Positions 8,816 through 15,579 of a DNA stretch of 24,688 nt are shown here, piece after piece (within the stretch, counting starts at the first letter, position 1; the number at the start of each line of letters is the position of its first letter). Below the pieces are notes generated by a model that searched no databases, was not told where the DNA came from, and saw nothing but the letters and a program-made list of their open reading frames with translations. Made by a program: the position numbers and the translations under genes. This DNA comes from JBBDJG01 sp040880005 (GTDB taxonomy: Bacteria > Actinomycetota > Thermoleophilia > Solirubrobacterales > JBBDJG01). The stretch lies in contig JBBDJG010000017.1 of the NCBI GenBank assembly GCA_040880005.1, positions 1 to 24,688 of the forward strand, given 5' to 3'.

Positions 8816-9115
8816 ATGAGCGCACCCGACAGATACAGGATGCGAGCACCCGCGTCCGGGCGCGAAGCGGTGATCGACGTCGAGGGCTCGCCGCCCGCCG
8901 ATGATGTCGGCTTCTACGACCACGCGACCGGCGAGCAGTTGGAGGTCGTCTCCAAGCTGCTCCCTTCCGCCGAGTCGCCTTCCAGGCTTGCGCGGTCGCC
9001 CGAGAACATGCGCATCTGCCCCCACTGCTCCGAGCTTGTCGAGCGCGATCTGAGCGAGTGCTCCGTGTGTCGCAGGTCGCTGCCCGCGCTGCCGGCGCCG
9101 CCGGCCCACAACTGA
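8816..9115 (+). CDS. Small protein with C-terminal zinc ribbon
   Basis: 99 aa. The C-terminal third has a CxxC-x10-CxxC zinc ribbon (Cys68, Cys71, Cys82, Cys85; CPHC...CSVC) followed by a Pro/Ala tail. The first 60 residues are polar and not recognised; they include FYDHATGEQLEVVSKLLP. No signal peptide or membrane helix is seen, so it is probably cytoplasmic. Zinc ribbons of this type serve in nucleic acid or protein binding, and nothing here decides between them. It is followed by a secreted gene whose ribosome-binding site overlaps this stop codon, so the two are probably one transcript. Confidence 0.75.
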   Translation: MSAPDRYRMRAPASGREAVIDVEGSPPADDVGFYDHATGEQLEVVSKLLPSAESPSRLARSPENMRICPHCSELVERDLSECSVCRRSLPALPAPPAHN

Positions 9116-9129
9116 GAGGTACCCGATAA

Positions 9130-9519
9130 ATGCGTAAGTTTGCGGTAATAGCGATAGCGGCGGTCGTCACGGGAGTCGTGGCGGGTGCGGTGATCGCCGG
9201 CGGTGGCAGCGACTCCAGCTCCTCCGACACGACCAGCGTCCCGGCGCTTCAGACTCCTTCGGGCTCTGCCGGCGCGACCTCGACCGGCAAGGTGAAGACG
9301 AAGACGAAGACGAAGACCAAGACCGACAGCAGCGATACGAGCACCGACACCGGCGGCAGCGGCACGACCGACGACGGGTCGAGCGACAACTCTGGATCCG
9401 ACGGTGGCGGCGGTGCCGAGGCTCCGCAGGACACACAGCAGAACGACCAGCCGCCGCCGCAGGGAACTCCGGCCGACCGCTTCGAGCAGTTCTGCCGCGA
9501 CAACCCCGGCGCCTGCTGA
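9130..9519 (+). CDS. Membrane-anchored or secreted low-complexity protein with KT repeats
   Basis: 129 aa. An N-terminal hydrophobic segment (about 4-24) lacks a clear lipobox. It leads into a disordered Ser/Thr/Asp/Gly-rich region containing the alternating stretch KVKTKTKTKTKT (54-65) and then acidic Gly/Ser repeats. A short C-terminal patch, FEQFCRDNPGAC, has two cysteines and is the only part that looks folded. The start is supported by GAGAGGT at 9114-9120, 9 nt upstream. It probably sits at the cell surface. No family is recognised. It converges with the next gene, 18 nt away. Confidence 0.7.
   Translation: MRKFAVIAIAAVVTGVVAGAVIAGGGSDSSSSDTTSVPALQTPSGSAGATSTGKVKTKTKTKTKTDSSDTSTDTGGSGTTDDGSSDNSGSDGGGGAEAPQDTQQNDQPPPQGTPADRFEQFCRDNPGAC
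9295..9324 (+). repeat. In-frame hexamer repeat AAGACG/AAGACC, five units
   Basis: Three AAGACG units are followed by two AAGACC units and encode Lys-Thr pairs. The hexamer keeps the reading frame, so slippage would change the Lys-Thr length without breaking the protein. Confidence 0.9.
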
Positions 9520-9537
9520 CGACCTGGTCCGCGCGTT

Positions 9538-10320
9538 CTATGCAGCCGGAGTGTCCGAGCCTGGCGGCTCCGGCTCACCGGGCACGATCCGCGCCCAATA
9601 GATCAAGCGCGCAGTCTGATACGTGCACTCGTAGGGCTTTGCCGTACTGGTCTGGAGTTGTGCGTCGTTGCGCTTGTAGTAGCGCTCGAAGCGCTTCATG
9701 TTGCGGCTCGAGGGCGTCTCGCAGCGCGACTTCGGACGACTCGCCAGCCAGAAGTTGCCGGCGGCCCTGAGGCCGACCGCAAACGACGGCAACCAGGTCA
9801 CCGCGCTCACGCCGATGAAGTCTCCCTTCTTGACCTCGAGCGGTTGCGAGAGCCGGAAAGTGACACGGCCCTTGCTGCCCAGCTCGTCCTTGAGTGGGAA
9901 ACTCTCGCTCTGCCTGACGAGGCGGTAGCGAGTGCGAACTCCATGACGCAGCACGGCCACCCGCGCCTCCGGCTCGCCGCCGAACAGCTTGTTGAAGGAC
10001 TTGACCTGCGACTCGGTCAGCTTCGGAAGTTGCAGCCAGAAGGAAACGAGCTGTCCGTCCTCTGGAACCTGAAACGGACGACGGACGCCGTCGGCCGCCA
10101 TCTGCACGCCAGTCACGCGAGCGACGACCTGGCAGGTGCGCGAGTTCGCGCAGGCCGGGTCGGGATAGTTCTTGGTCTTGCCGAGAATGATCGACTTGGC
10201 GCCGGCGGCTCGGTGATCGTTGCCTCGATCAGCCGCCACTGCGCTCGCGGCGAGCACGGCGGCGCCGACCATTGCGGCCGCAATCTTCACGGTCTTCGAT
10301 GTCATCAGGAACTGGAACAC
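9538..10320 (-). CDS. Secreted protein of unknown function
   Basis: 260 aa (255 if the ATG at 10305 is used). A signal peptide (about 10-30, ending SAVAA) precedes a mature domain of about 230 residues rich in beta-forming stretches. These include VSFWLQLPKL, ARVAVLRHGVRTRYRLV and KGDFIGVSAVTWLP, suggesting a jelly-roll-like extracellular fold. Four cysteines (in DPACANSRTC and near RCETP and YECTY) could form disulfides. No catalytic motif is recognised. The GTG at 10320 has GGGGGA 3 nt before it, while the ATG has none nearby, so the start is uncertain. The gene is divergent from the small protein/amidase pair. Confidence 0.75.
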   Translation of the reverse strand: MFQFLMTSKTVKIAAAMVGAAVLAASAVAADRGNDHRAAGAKSIILGKTKNYPDPACANSRTCQVVARVTGVQMAADGVRRPFQVPEDGQLVSFWLQLPKLTESQVKSFNKLFGGEPEARVAVLRHGVRTRYRLVRQSESFPLKDELGSKGRVTFRLSQPLEVKKGDFIGVSAVTWLPSFAVGLRAAGNFWLASRPKSRCETPSSRNMKRFERYYKRNDAQLQTSTAKPYECTYQTARLIYWARIVPGEPEPPGSDTPAA

Positions 10321-10369
10321 GTATCCCCCGCAGGAGTTCCGCAGCCGAAAAACACGACTGGACGCGATG

Positions 10370-10375
10370 ACGATA
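10370..10375 (-). promoter_or_regulatory. Possible -10 box for the 260-aa secreted protein
   Basis: TATCGT on the minus strand lies about 50 nt before the GTG, which would give a leader of about 40 nt holding GGGGGA. Weak evidence: only the hexamer and the spacing support it. Confidence 0.3.
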
Positions 10376-10460
10376 CAGGTTGGGATTCGAGGCCGGTCGC
10401 AGTCGATCCTCTCGTGCGCGCTGGATTGCGGTCCGCAGCACGATCTAGGGCCTATCCCGA

Positions 10461-10466
10461 TAGAGT
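10461..10466 (+). promoter_or_regulatory. -10 box for the small protein/amidase pair
   Basis: TAGAGT ends 11 nt before the ATG at 10478, with no Shine-Dalgarno, so a very short leader is implied. Confidence 0.4.
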
Positions 10467-10477
10467 TCCAGCCGACG

Positions 10478-10711
10478 ATGGAGGAGCAGGAACAGTTCCA
10501 AACGGCGGCGCGAGCGGCACTCGCGCAACACGGGATCGACGTCGATGATGTCGATCTGGCCGTGATTGCGACGGTCGACCGGGTGTACGGGCCGGAGCTC
10601 GACGCGTTGATGGCCGCCGACCTGAGCGCGATCGTTCCCGAACGGGCCGCCGACTTCGGCCGTGCGCCCGAGCCGGCCGGCGAGACATCGAATCAGAGCG
10701 CGGCGGGTTGA
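10478..10711 (+). CDS. Small acidic protein, possible GatC/AtzG-like amidase partner
   Basis: 77 aa, acidic, with no membrane segment. It begins with a helix-like EEQEQFQTAARAALAQHG and continues through VDRVYGPELDALMAADLSAIVPERAADFGRAPEP to a polar tail. Its last four bases overlap the TTG start of the amidase, so the two are translationally coupled. Small helical proteins encoded next to amidase-signature enzymes include GatC (with GatA) and AtzG (with AtzE), and the size, helix-then-extended tail and coupling fit that pattern. The link is inference; sequence identity to those families is not evident by eye. Confidence 0.65.
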   Translation: MEEQEQFQTAARAALAQHGIDVDDVDLAVIATVDRVYGPELDALMAADLSAIVPERAADFGRAPEPAGETSNQSAAG

Positions 10712-12069
10712 GCCCTCACCCCCAGGACGCCTCGCTGCGCGAGCAGGCGCGAGCGATCGCTTCGGGCGAGTTGGACGCGACCGAGTTACTCGAGGCGACA
10801 CTCGCGCGCATCGAGGAACGCAACCCGGCGCTGAACGCGATCGTCGATGTGTCGGCCAACGAGGCGGCACAAATGCTGACGGAAGCTCCCGAGGGTCCGC
10901 TGCACGGCGTGCCCGTCGTACTGAAAGACATGTACGCGCTTCCGTGGCGCGCGCCACGCGACGGCGCTGCACGCAACTTGTACGGAGTCGGTCCCGGGGA
11001 GTCGGCGATCTACCGGCGGCTGCGCGACGCGGGTGCCGCGATCGTCGGCATCACCAACATGCACGAGCTGGGCATGGGCTCAACCGGGCACCAATCGATC
11101 TACGGTCCGGTGGGCACGCCCTGGGATCCGACACACTGCGGCGGAGGCTCGTCGGGCGGGTCGGGGTCGGCGGTTGGCGCACGAATGGTGGCCGGCGCAG
11201 TCGGTCACGATGGTGGCGGGTCGATTCGCTACCCCGCCTCCTACTGCGGCGTCACCGGCTTGAAATCGACCTGGGGACGCATGCCGGAGGCCGGCTGCAC
11301 GCACGAAACGGCGACACTCGGTGTATCCGGCCCGATCTGCCGCGACGCCGCGGACGCGCGCCTGCTGGCCTCGGCGATGCTCGGCACACCTCTATCCGAG
11401 CGACGCATCGAGGGGATGCGGATAGGAGTGCCGCGAAGGTTCTGGAAGAACATCGACCCAGAGGTCGAGTCCGCATGCGAGCAGGCGCTCGCCGCGCTCG
11501 ACGACGCGGGTCTGGAGATCGGTGAAGTCGAGATCGGCGGCGCCCAGTTCGCCCGCATCGCGACCGTGCTGCTGCTCGCGCTCGATACCAGTCCCGCGCA
11601 GAAGCCGGAGCTGTTCGCCGAGATTCAGCCCGACCTCTCGCCTGTCGGGCGCGGGCTGACCAAGTTTCCGATGCTCCTGCCGGCGCCGGCGCTGGCGCGC
11701 GCGCAGCGGGTACGGCACGGATTGCGGCGCGAGCTGGCGCGAGCGTTCGAGAACTTCGACCTGCTGGCGTGGCCGACCACGCCGGCCGCGGCACCGCCGA
11801 TCGACAACCCGACGGTCGAGCTGCCCAAGGGAACGTACCCGGCCGACTTCGCCAACGTCGCGATGGGCGGCATCGCGAACCTGACCGGAGTACCGGCACT
11901 CTCGACGCCGTGTGGCTTCACGTCGGCGCGACTGCCGATCGGACTGCACCTGGTCGGCCCCTGGGGCGAGGACGAGCGCCTGCTCGACGTCGCCGAGGCG
12001 TTCGAGCGAACGAACTCGCGTGAGTTCGTGGACGCCCTGCCGCCGATCGCGCAGCAGGCGGCGGTTTAG
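10708..12069 (+). CDS. Amidase-signature family amidohydrolase
   Basis: 453 aa, cytoplasmic. The Ser-cisSer-Lys triad is visible: Lys73 in VVLKDMY, Ser148 in the Gly/Ser-rich loop (145-154), and nucleophile Ser172 in GHDGGGSIRYPA. The spacing of 24 between the two serines matches the family. These enzymes hydrolyse amides; members include GatA, AtzE, AtzF and indoleacetamide hydrolases. No gatB is nearby and the substrate cannot be read from sequence. The nucleophile loop reads DGGGS rather than the common DTGGS. It starts at TTG overlapping the upstream small gene (TTGA). It converges on infA with a hairpin between. Confidence 0.9.
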   Translation: MSPHPQDASLREQARAIASGELDATELLEATLARIEERNPALNAIVDVSANEAAQMLTEAPEGPLHGVPVVLKDMYALPWRAPRDGAARNLYGVGPGESAIYRRLRDAGAAIVGITNMHELGMGSTGHQSIYGPVGTPWDPTHCGGGSSGGSGSAVGARMVAGAVGHDGGGSIRYPASYCGVTGLKSTWGRMPEAGCTHETATLGVSGPICRDAADARLLASAMLGTPLSERRIEGMRIGVPRRFWKNIDPEVESACEQALAALDDAGLEIGEVEIGGAQFARIATVLLLALDTSPAQKPELFAEIQPDLSPVGRGLTKFPMLLPAPALARAQRVRHGLRRELARAFENFDLLAWPTTPAAAPPIDNPTVELPKGTYPADFANVAMGGIANLTGVPALSTPCGFTSARLPIGLHLVGPWGEDERLLDVAEAFERTNSREFVDALPPIAQQAAV

Positions 12070-12072
12070 GCG

Positions 12073-12091
12073 TCCCTGCCGCGATCAGGGA
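12073..12091. terminator. Hairpin between convergent amidase and infA
   Basis: TCCCTG and CAGGGA form a 6-bp stem around a 7-nt loop in the 23-nt gap between the two stop codons. On the + strand it is followed by a short T-rich stretch. It probably serves one or both genes, but the T-run is weak. Confidence 0.45.
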
Positions 12092-12092
12092 T

Positions 12093-12311
12093 TTACTTGT
12101 ACCGGTACGTGATCCGGCCGCGGTCGAGGTCGTAGGGCGACAGTTCGATCTTGACGCGGTCGCCGGGCAGGATGCGGATGTAATGGCGCCGCATCTTGCC
12201 GGAGATGTGCCCCAGCACCATATGCTCGTTGTCGAGCTTGACGCGAAACATCGTGTTGGGCAGCGCCTCCACGATCTCGCCCTCCATCTCGATCTTCTCT
12301 TCCTTGCCCAT
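12093..12311 (-). CDS. infA: Translation initiation factor IF-1
   Basis: 72 aa, the exact family length, one OB fold. Recognised by EGEIVEALPNTMFRVKL, GHISGKMRRHYIRILPGD and the C-terminus SPYDLDRGRITYRYK. It binds the 30S A site during initiation. In many bacteria infA sits with rpmJ and rpsM. Here it lies alone between an amidase and a HIT gene, so a second infA may exist elsewhere. The ATG has no Shine-Dalgarno and a -10-like TAACTT only 10 nt upstream, so its own mRNA may be nearly leaderless. Confidence 0.97.
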   Translation of the reverse strand: MGKEEKIEMEGEIVEALPNTMFRVKLDNEHMVLGHISGKMRRHYIRILPGDRVKIELSPYDLDRGRITYRYK

Positions 12312-12321
12312 CTGGAGCGGA

Positions 12322-12327
12322 AAGTTA
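12322..12327 (-). promoter_or_regulatory. -10 box for infA, near-leaderless
   Basis: TAACTT on the minus strand ends 10 nt before the infA ATG, with no Shine-Dalgarno between. Confidence 0.45.
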
Positions 12328-12358
12328 GCAGTCGCGGGCGTCGGGCCTCTGTTGCTGG

Positions 12359-12450
12359 TTCGAGAACAACGGGGGGACTTCGTCCCCCTCGACCCCGTTC
12401 ACCCTTCACGTCGAACAACGAGGGGGCTACCGCCCCCTTCGATCCCCCCT
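12359..12450. repeat. Two tandem G/C hairpin repeat units
   Basis: Two related units follow each other: GAACAACG, a run of G, a short loop, a run of C, then TCGA and CCCC. Unit 1 holds a stem at 12372-12378/12382-12388 (GGGGGAC/GTCCCCC). Unit 2 holds a stem at 12421-12427/12432-12438 (AGGGGGC/GCCCCCT). A third small stem, CGGCC/GGCCG, follows at 12464-12476. Together they fill most of the 171-nt gap between the HIT gene end and the infA start. They may stop transcripts from the HIT gene or be REP-like elements. Confidence 0.75.
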
Positions 12451-12482
12451 CATGCTGGAGCGTCGGCCTACGGCCGCCGCAC

Positions 12483-12905
12483 TCACATGGTGTCGCCGCG
12501 CAACTCGGCCGCGACGGCCGCCAGCTCGCCGGGATCGGCGGCCCGTGGATGCCACGGGAGCTGGAGCGGATCGTCGTGGTAGCGCGGCACGACGTGCACG
12601 TGAAAGTGGAAGATCGACTGCCAGGCGGCGCGCCCGACGTTGTTGAGCAGGTTGAACCCGTCCGGTGCGATCGTGCGCCTCATCTGTTGCGCCACGCGGC
12701 GCGCGGCATGCATAGTCGCGAGCAGGTCCTCGTCGGGGAGCTCGAACAGATCCTTGGCGTGCTCGCGCGGGATCACGACGGCGTGGCCTTTGGTGGCCGG
12801 GTTGATGTCGAGCACCGTGATCGTGCGCTCGTCGGAGTCGATCACCTCGCCGGGTATCTCGCCGGCGACCACCATGCAGAAGATGCAGTCCTCCACGGGC
12901 TCCAT
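12483..12905 (-). CDS. HIT-family nucleotide hydrolase/transferase
   Basis: 140 aa. The histidine triad HFHVHVVPRY places His100, His102 and the catalytic His104. An N-terminal CIFC (Cys7, Cys10) is the zinc-site half seen in many bacterial HIT proteins, and GHAVVIPREH (40-49) is the usual second block. These proteins hydrolyse AMP-lysine-type or other nucleotidyl compounds; the natural substrate is unknown. The ATG at 12905 is preferred over starts up to 12959, which would run into the divergent peptidase gene, because MEPVEDCIFC is the typical N-terminus. Confidence 0.93.
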   Translation of the reverse strand: MEPVEDCIFCMVVAGEIPGEVIDSDERTITVLDINPATKGHAVVIPREHAKDLFELPDEDLLATMHAARRVAQQMRRTIAPDGFNLLNNVGRAAWQSIFHFHVHVVPRYHDDPLQLPWHPRAADPGELAAVAAELRGDTM

Positions 12906-12915
12906 GAGGTCCAGA

Positions 12916-12921
12916 AGTCTA
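12916..12921 (-). promoter_or_regulatory. -10 box for the HIT gene, in shared bidirectional promoter
   Basis: TAGACT on the minus strand ends 10 nt before the HIT ATG. It overlaps the -10 of the divergent peptidase gene by one or two bases. Confidence 0.5.
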
Positions 12922-12927
12922 TAAATT
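12920..12927 (+). promoter_or_regulatory. -10 box for the M28 peptidase, leaderless
   Basis: TATAAATT contains TATAAA and TAAATT, ending 8 or 6 nt before the GTG at 12934. That is the spacing expected when transcription begins at the start codon. No Shine-Dalgarno is present. Confidence 0.6.
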
Positions 12928-12933
12928 GAGCCC

Positions 12934-14157
12934 GTGACGCTGAACCCGACCTCCATCAACCCAGGACTGCCCGTGGACCGGGCGTGGCTACGCGAGCGCG
13001 TTGTCGAACTGTCGTCGATCCACCGCCCGTCGGCATCGGAGGGCGAGCGCCGGGCCGCCGAGCTGATCGCCGCCGATCTCGACTCGGCGGGCGCCCGCGT
13101 GCGGATCGAAGTCGAGCAAGCGCATGGCCACTACTGGGTTCCGCTCGCGCTGCTGAGCGGCGCGGGCGCGCTCGCCGGCCTGCTGGGACGGCGCCATCGA
13201 CTGGCGGGCGCGACGCTCGGCGCCGCCGTGTCGGCTGCACTGTGGGATGACCTCACCGGCGGCGAGCTTCACTTCCGAAAGCTATTGCCGAAACGCCCGA
13301 CCTACAACGTGGTCGCGGAGGTCGGTCCGGCCGATGCCCAGCGCACGGTGGTGCTGGTCTCACACCACGACGCGGCGCGCTCCGGCCTGATCTTCCATCC
13401 CGGGATACCGGAGTTCGTCTGGCGACGCTTCCCGCAGCTGATCGAGTCCCAGGACACGAGCCCGGCGGTGATGTGGCCGGTGTTCGCCGGCCCGGCGCTG
13501 GCCGCGCTCGGCTCGGCCGCGGGCAGCACCACACTGCGCCGACTCGGCACGGTGCTGTCGGTCGGTTCGGTGTTCACTTTCGCCGAGATCGGCTCGCGCG
13601 GGGTTGTCCCCGGCGCCAACGACAACATCACCGGTGCGGTCACCCTGATGGCGCTGGCGCGCGCGCTCGCCGAGCGGCCCGCAGAGAACCTGCGCGTGAT
13701 GCTCGTCTCGACCGGCTCGGAGGAGTCGTTCATGGAGGGCATGAAGGCGTTTGCGAAGCGCCACTTCCCCTCGCTTCCCCAGCGCGACACCTTCGTGCTG
13801 TGCGTGGACACCGTCGGATCGCCGCACCTGACGGCGCCGCGTGGCGAGGGCATGCTGAAGATGTTCGACTACCCGCGCGAAGGGCTCGACCTGGTCGACA
13901 CGGTCGCGGCGGAGCTGGACATCTTCCTGTTTCCCAACCTGCGGCTGCGCAACGCGACCGACGGACTGCATGCGCTTCGCGCTGGATATCCGTCGGCGTT
14001 CCTCGGATCGGTGACCGAGTACAAGGCGCCCGCCAACTACCACTGGCCGAGCGACACGCCCGAGAACGTGAACTACGACACGATGGCCGACGCGGTGCGG
14101 CTGTGCGAGGGCATCGTCAGACGGCTCGACAAGCGCTGGCTGCAGCAAGACCTATAG
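12934..14157 (+). CDS. M28-family metallopeptidase, membrane-associated
   Basis: 407 aa. The M28 zinc ligands are visible: HHD (144-146), Asp230 in PGANDN, Glu263/Glu264 in TGSEES, Asp292 in CVDTVG and His370 in NYHWPSD. An aminopeptidase- or carboxypeptidase-like activity is expected. Two hydrophobic stretches (about 68-103 and 180-217) interrupt the first half and suggest membrane association; there is no classical signal peptide. Start is GTG with a -10-like box directly upstream. Its last codon and stop, CTATAG at 14152-14157, are shared palindromically with the stop of the convergent cca gene. Confidence 0.9.
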   Translation: MTLNPTSINPGLPVDRAWLRERVVELSSIHRPSASEGERRAAELIAADLDSAGARVRIEVEQAHGHYWVPLALLSGAGALAGLLGRRHRLAGATLGAAVSAALWDDLTGGELHFRKLLPKRPTYNVVAEVGPADAQRTVVLVSHHDAARSGLIFHPGIPEFVWRRFPQLIESQDTSPAVMWPVFAGPALAALGSAAGSTTLRRLGTVLSVGSVFTFAEIGSRGVVPGANDNITGAVTLMALARALAERPAENLRVMLVSTGSEESFMEGMKAFAKRHFPSLPQRDTFVLCVDTVGSPHLTAPRGEGMLKMFDYPREGLDLVDTVAAELDIFLFPNLRLRNATDGLHALRAGYPSAFLGSVTEYKAPANYHWPSDTPENVNYDTMADAVRLCEGIVRRLDKRWLQQDL

Positions 14158-15579
14158 CGCCGACCGCGCCAGCTCGAGCGCGGCCTCGCGCGATCGCACG
14201 TCGCCCGCGAACGTCGCCTCCCTGATCAGCTCGAGCAGGTGCCCGACCTGCGGCCCGGACTCGATGCCCAGCTCGTCGATCAGCTCGTCGCCGCGCAGCG
14301 GCGGCTCGGGCGGTCCCTGCGTTCGCCAGGTCAGCGCCTGCGGCATCAGCTCGCGCGCGACTTCGAGGTGCCCCTCGATCGCCTGCGGCTTCGTCTTCGA
14401 TCCGGCGGTCGCGAGCCGGTCCGCGACCGACAGCACCGTCACCTCGACCTCGACCGGCTCGCAGGTGCGCATGTACCGGTACACATGCCGCCTCGTCAGC
14501 GGACGCTCGTGCACCATGAAGCCGAGCCGCAGGTGGTGCCGCGCGAGCGCCGCTAGATAATCGCCCAGGGCACTCGAAGCGTGCAGCCTGCGGCAGATGT
14601 CGATGCTGATGCGCGCTCCGACCTCATCGTGCCCCCAGAACAGCACGCGTCCCTCTTCGTTGACAGTCCGCGTCGCGGGCTTGCCGAGGTCGTGGAACAG
14701 CGCGGCGAAGCGCAGCGCCTCGCCGCGGGTCAGCTCGTCGGCAAGCGGGCGCCCCAATTCCGACTCGACGCGCGACGCAGCGTCTCCAAATACTTCGTCG
14801 AGGCCGCGCTCCAGATCGAGCATGCAGCGCAGCACCTCGAAGGTGTGGCCCCACACGTCGAGGTGGTGATACGGGTTCTGTCCCACTCCCTTGAGCGCCT
14901 CCAGCTCGGGCAACAGCACGGCCAACAGCGCCGCGCTGTCCATCAGCTCGAAACCGCGCAGCGGGTCGGGCGACGCGATCACGCGGCGAAGCTCATAGAA
15001 CACCCGCTCGGCCGCGACGCGCTCGATCTCGGCCGCGTGCGCCGTTGCGAGCGCGAGCGTCTGCGGCTCGACCTCGAAGCCGAGCTCGCAGGCCAGCCGC
15101 GCCATACGCACCACACGCAGCGGGTCGTCACTGTAGGAGCGCGCGCCGACCACGCGCAGCCTGCGGGCCTCGATGTCAGACACGCCCTCGTGCGGATCGA
15201 CCAGATCTGGCGGTTCCGGGCGCCGCGCGAGCGGCAGCGCCATTGCGTTGATCGTGAAGTCGCGCAACGCGAGATCGGATTCGATCGATCCTTCGCGCAG
15301 CGATGTGACATCCGCCTGCCAGGAGCGATCGGCCGCCGTCACTCGCCATGCCCCGAACTCCTCCGAAAGCGGGAAGACGTGCGCGTCGTGTGCCCGTGCG
15401 ATGCGGCGGGCCGAGCTCTCGGCCTCGCCCCGCACAGCGATGTCGAAGTCCTCGACCGGCCTCGCCATGACGAGGTCGCGCACCGTCCCACCGACCAGCC
15501 AGGCCTGCTCGTTCGCCAGCGGCGCGCCCACGCGATCGACCGTCCGGGCGCGATCGAGCTGTTGTTCGAGCCCGCTCAC
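14152..15579 (-). CDS. cca: CCA tRNA nucleotidyltransferase / poly(A) polymerase family with HD domain
   Basis: 475 aa. The nucleotidyltransferase head has LVGGTVRDLVMARPVEDFDIAV with Gly30-Gly31, Arg34-Asp35 and the metal pair Asp44/Asp46. Next come RDFTINAMAL (106-115) and DPLRVVRMARL (152-162), class II features. A C-terminal HD domain carries His296-Asp297 in ALFHDLGKP. It adds or repairs the 3' CCA of tRNA; class II enzymes with this layout can instead be poly(A) polymerases, and motifs alone do not separate the two. The GTG start overlaps the alr stop by four bases (GTGA), so translation is coupled. Confidence 0.88.
   Translation of the reverse strand: MSGLEQQLDRARTVDRVGAPLANEQAWLVGGTVRDLVMARPVEDFDIAVRGEAESSARRIARAHDAHVFPLSEEFGAWRVTAADRSWQADVTSLREGSIESDLALRDFTINAMALPLARRPEPPDLVDPHEGVSDIEARRLRVVGARSYSDDPLRVVRMARLACELGFEVEPQTLALATAHAAEIERVAAERVFYELRRVIASPDPLRGFELMDSAALLAVLLPELEALKGVGQNPYHHLDVWGHTFEVLRCMLDLERGLDEVFGDAASRVESELGRPLADELTRGEALRFAALFHDLGKPATRTVNEEGRVLFWGHDEVGARISIDICRRLHASSALGDYLAALARHHLRLGFMVHERPLTRRHVYRYMRTCEPVEVEVTVLSVADRLATAGSKTKPQAIEGHLEVARELMPQALTWRTQGPPEPPLRGDELIDELGIESGPQVGHLLELIREATFAGDVRSREAALELARSAL

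Noticed and set aside
9658..10548. A 296-codon + strand frame opposite the 260-aa secreted gene
   Set aside because: The minus-strand frame has a clean signal peptide; this one is shadow-like and would conflict with the amidase partner gene.
12359..12450. CRISPR array
   Set aside because: Only two imperfect hairpin-bearing units without regular unique spacers.
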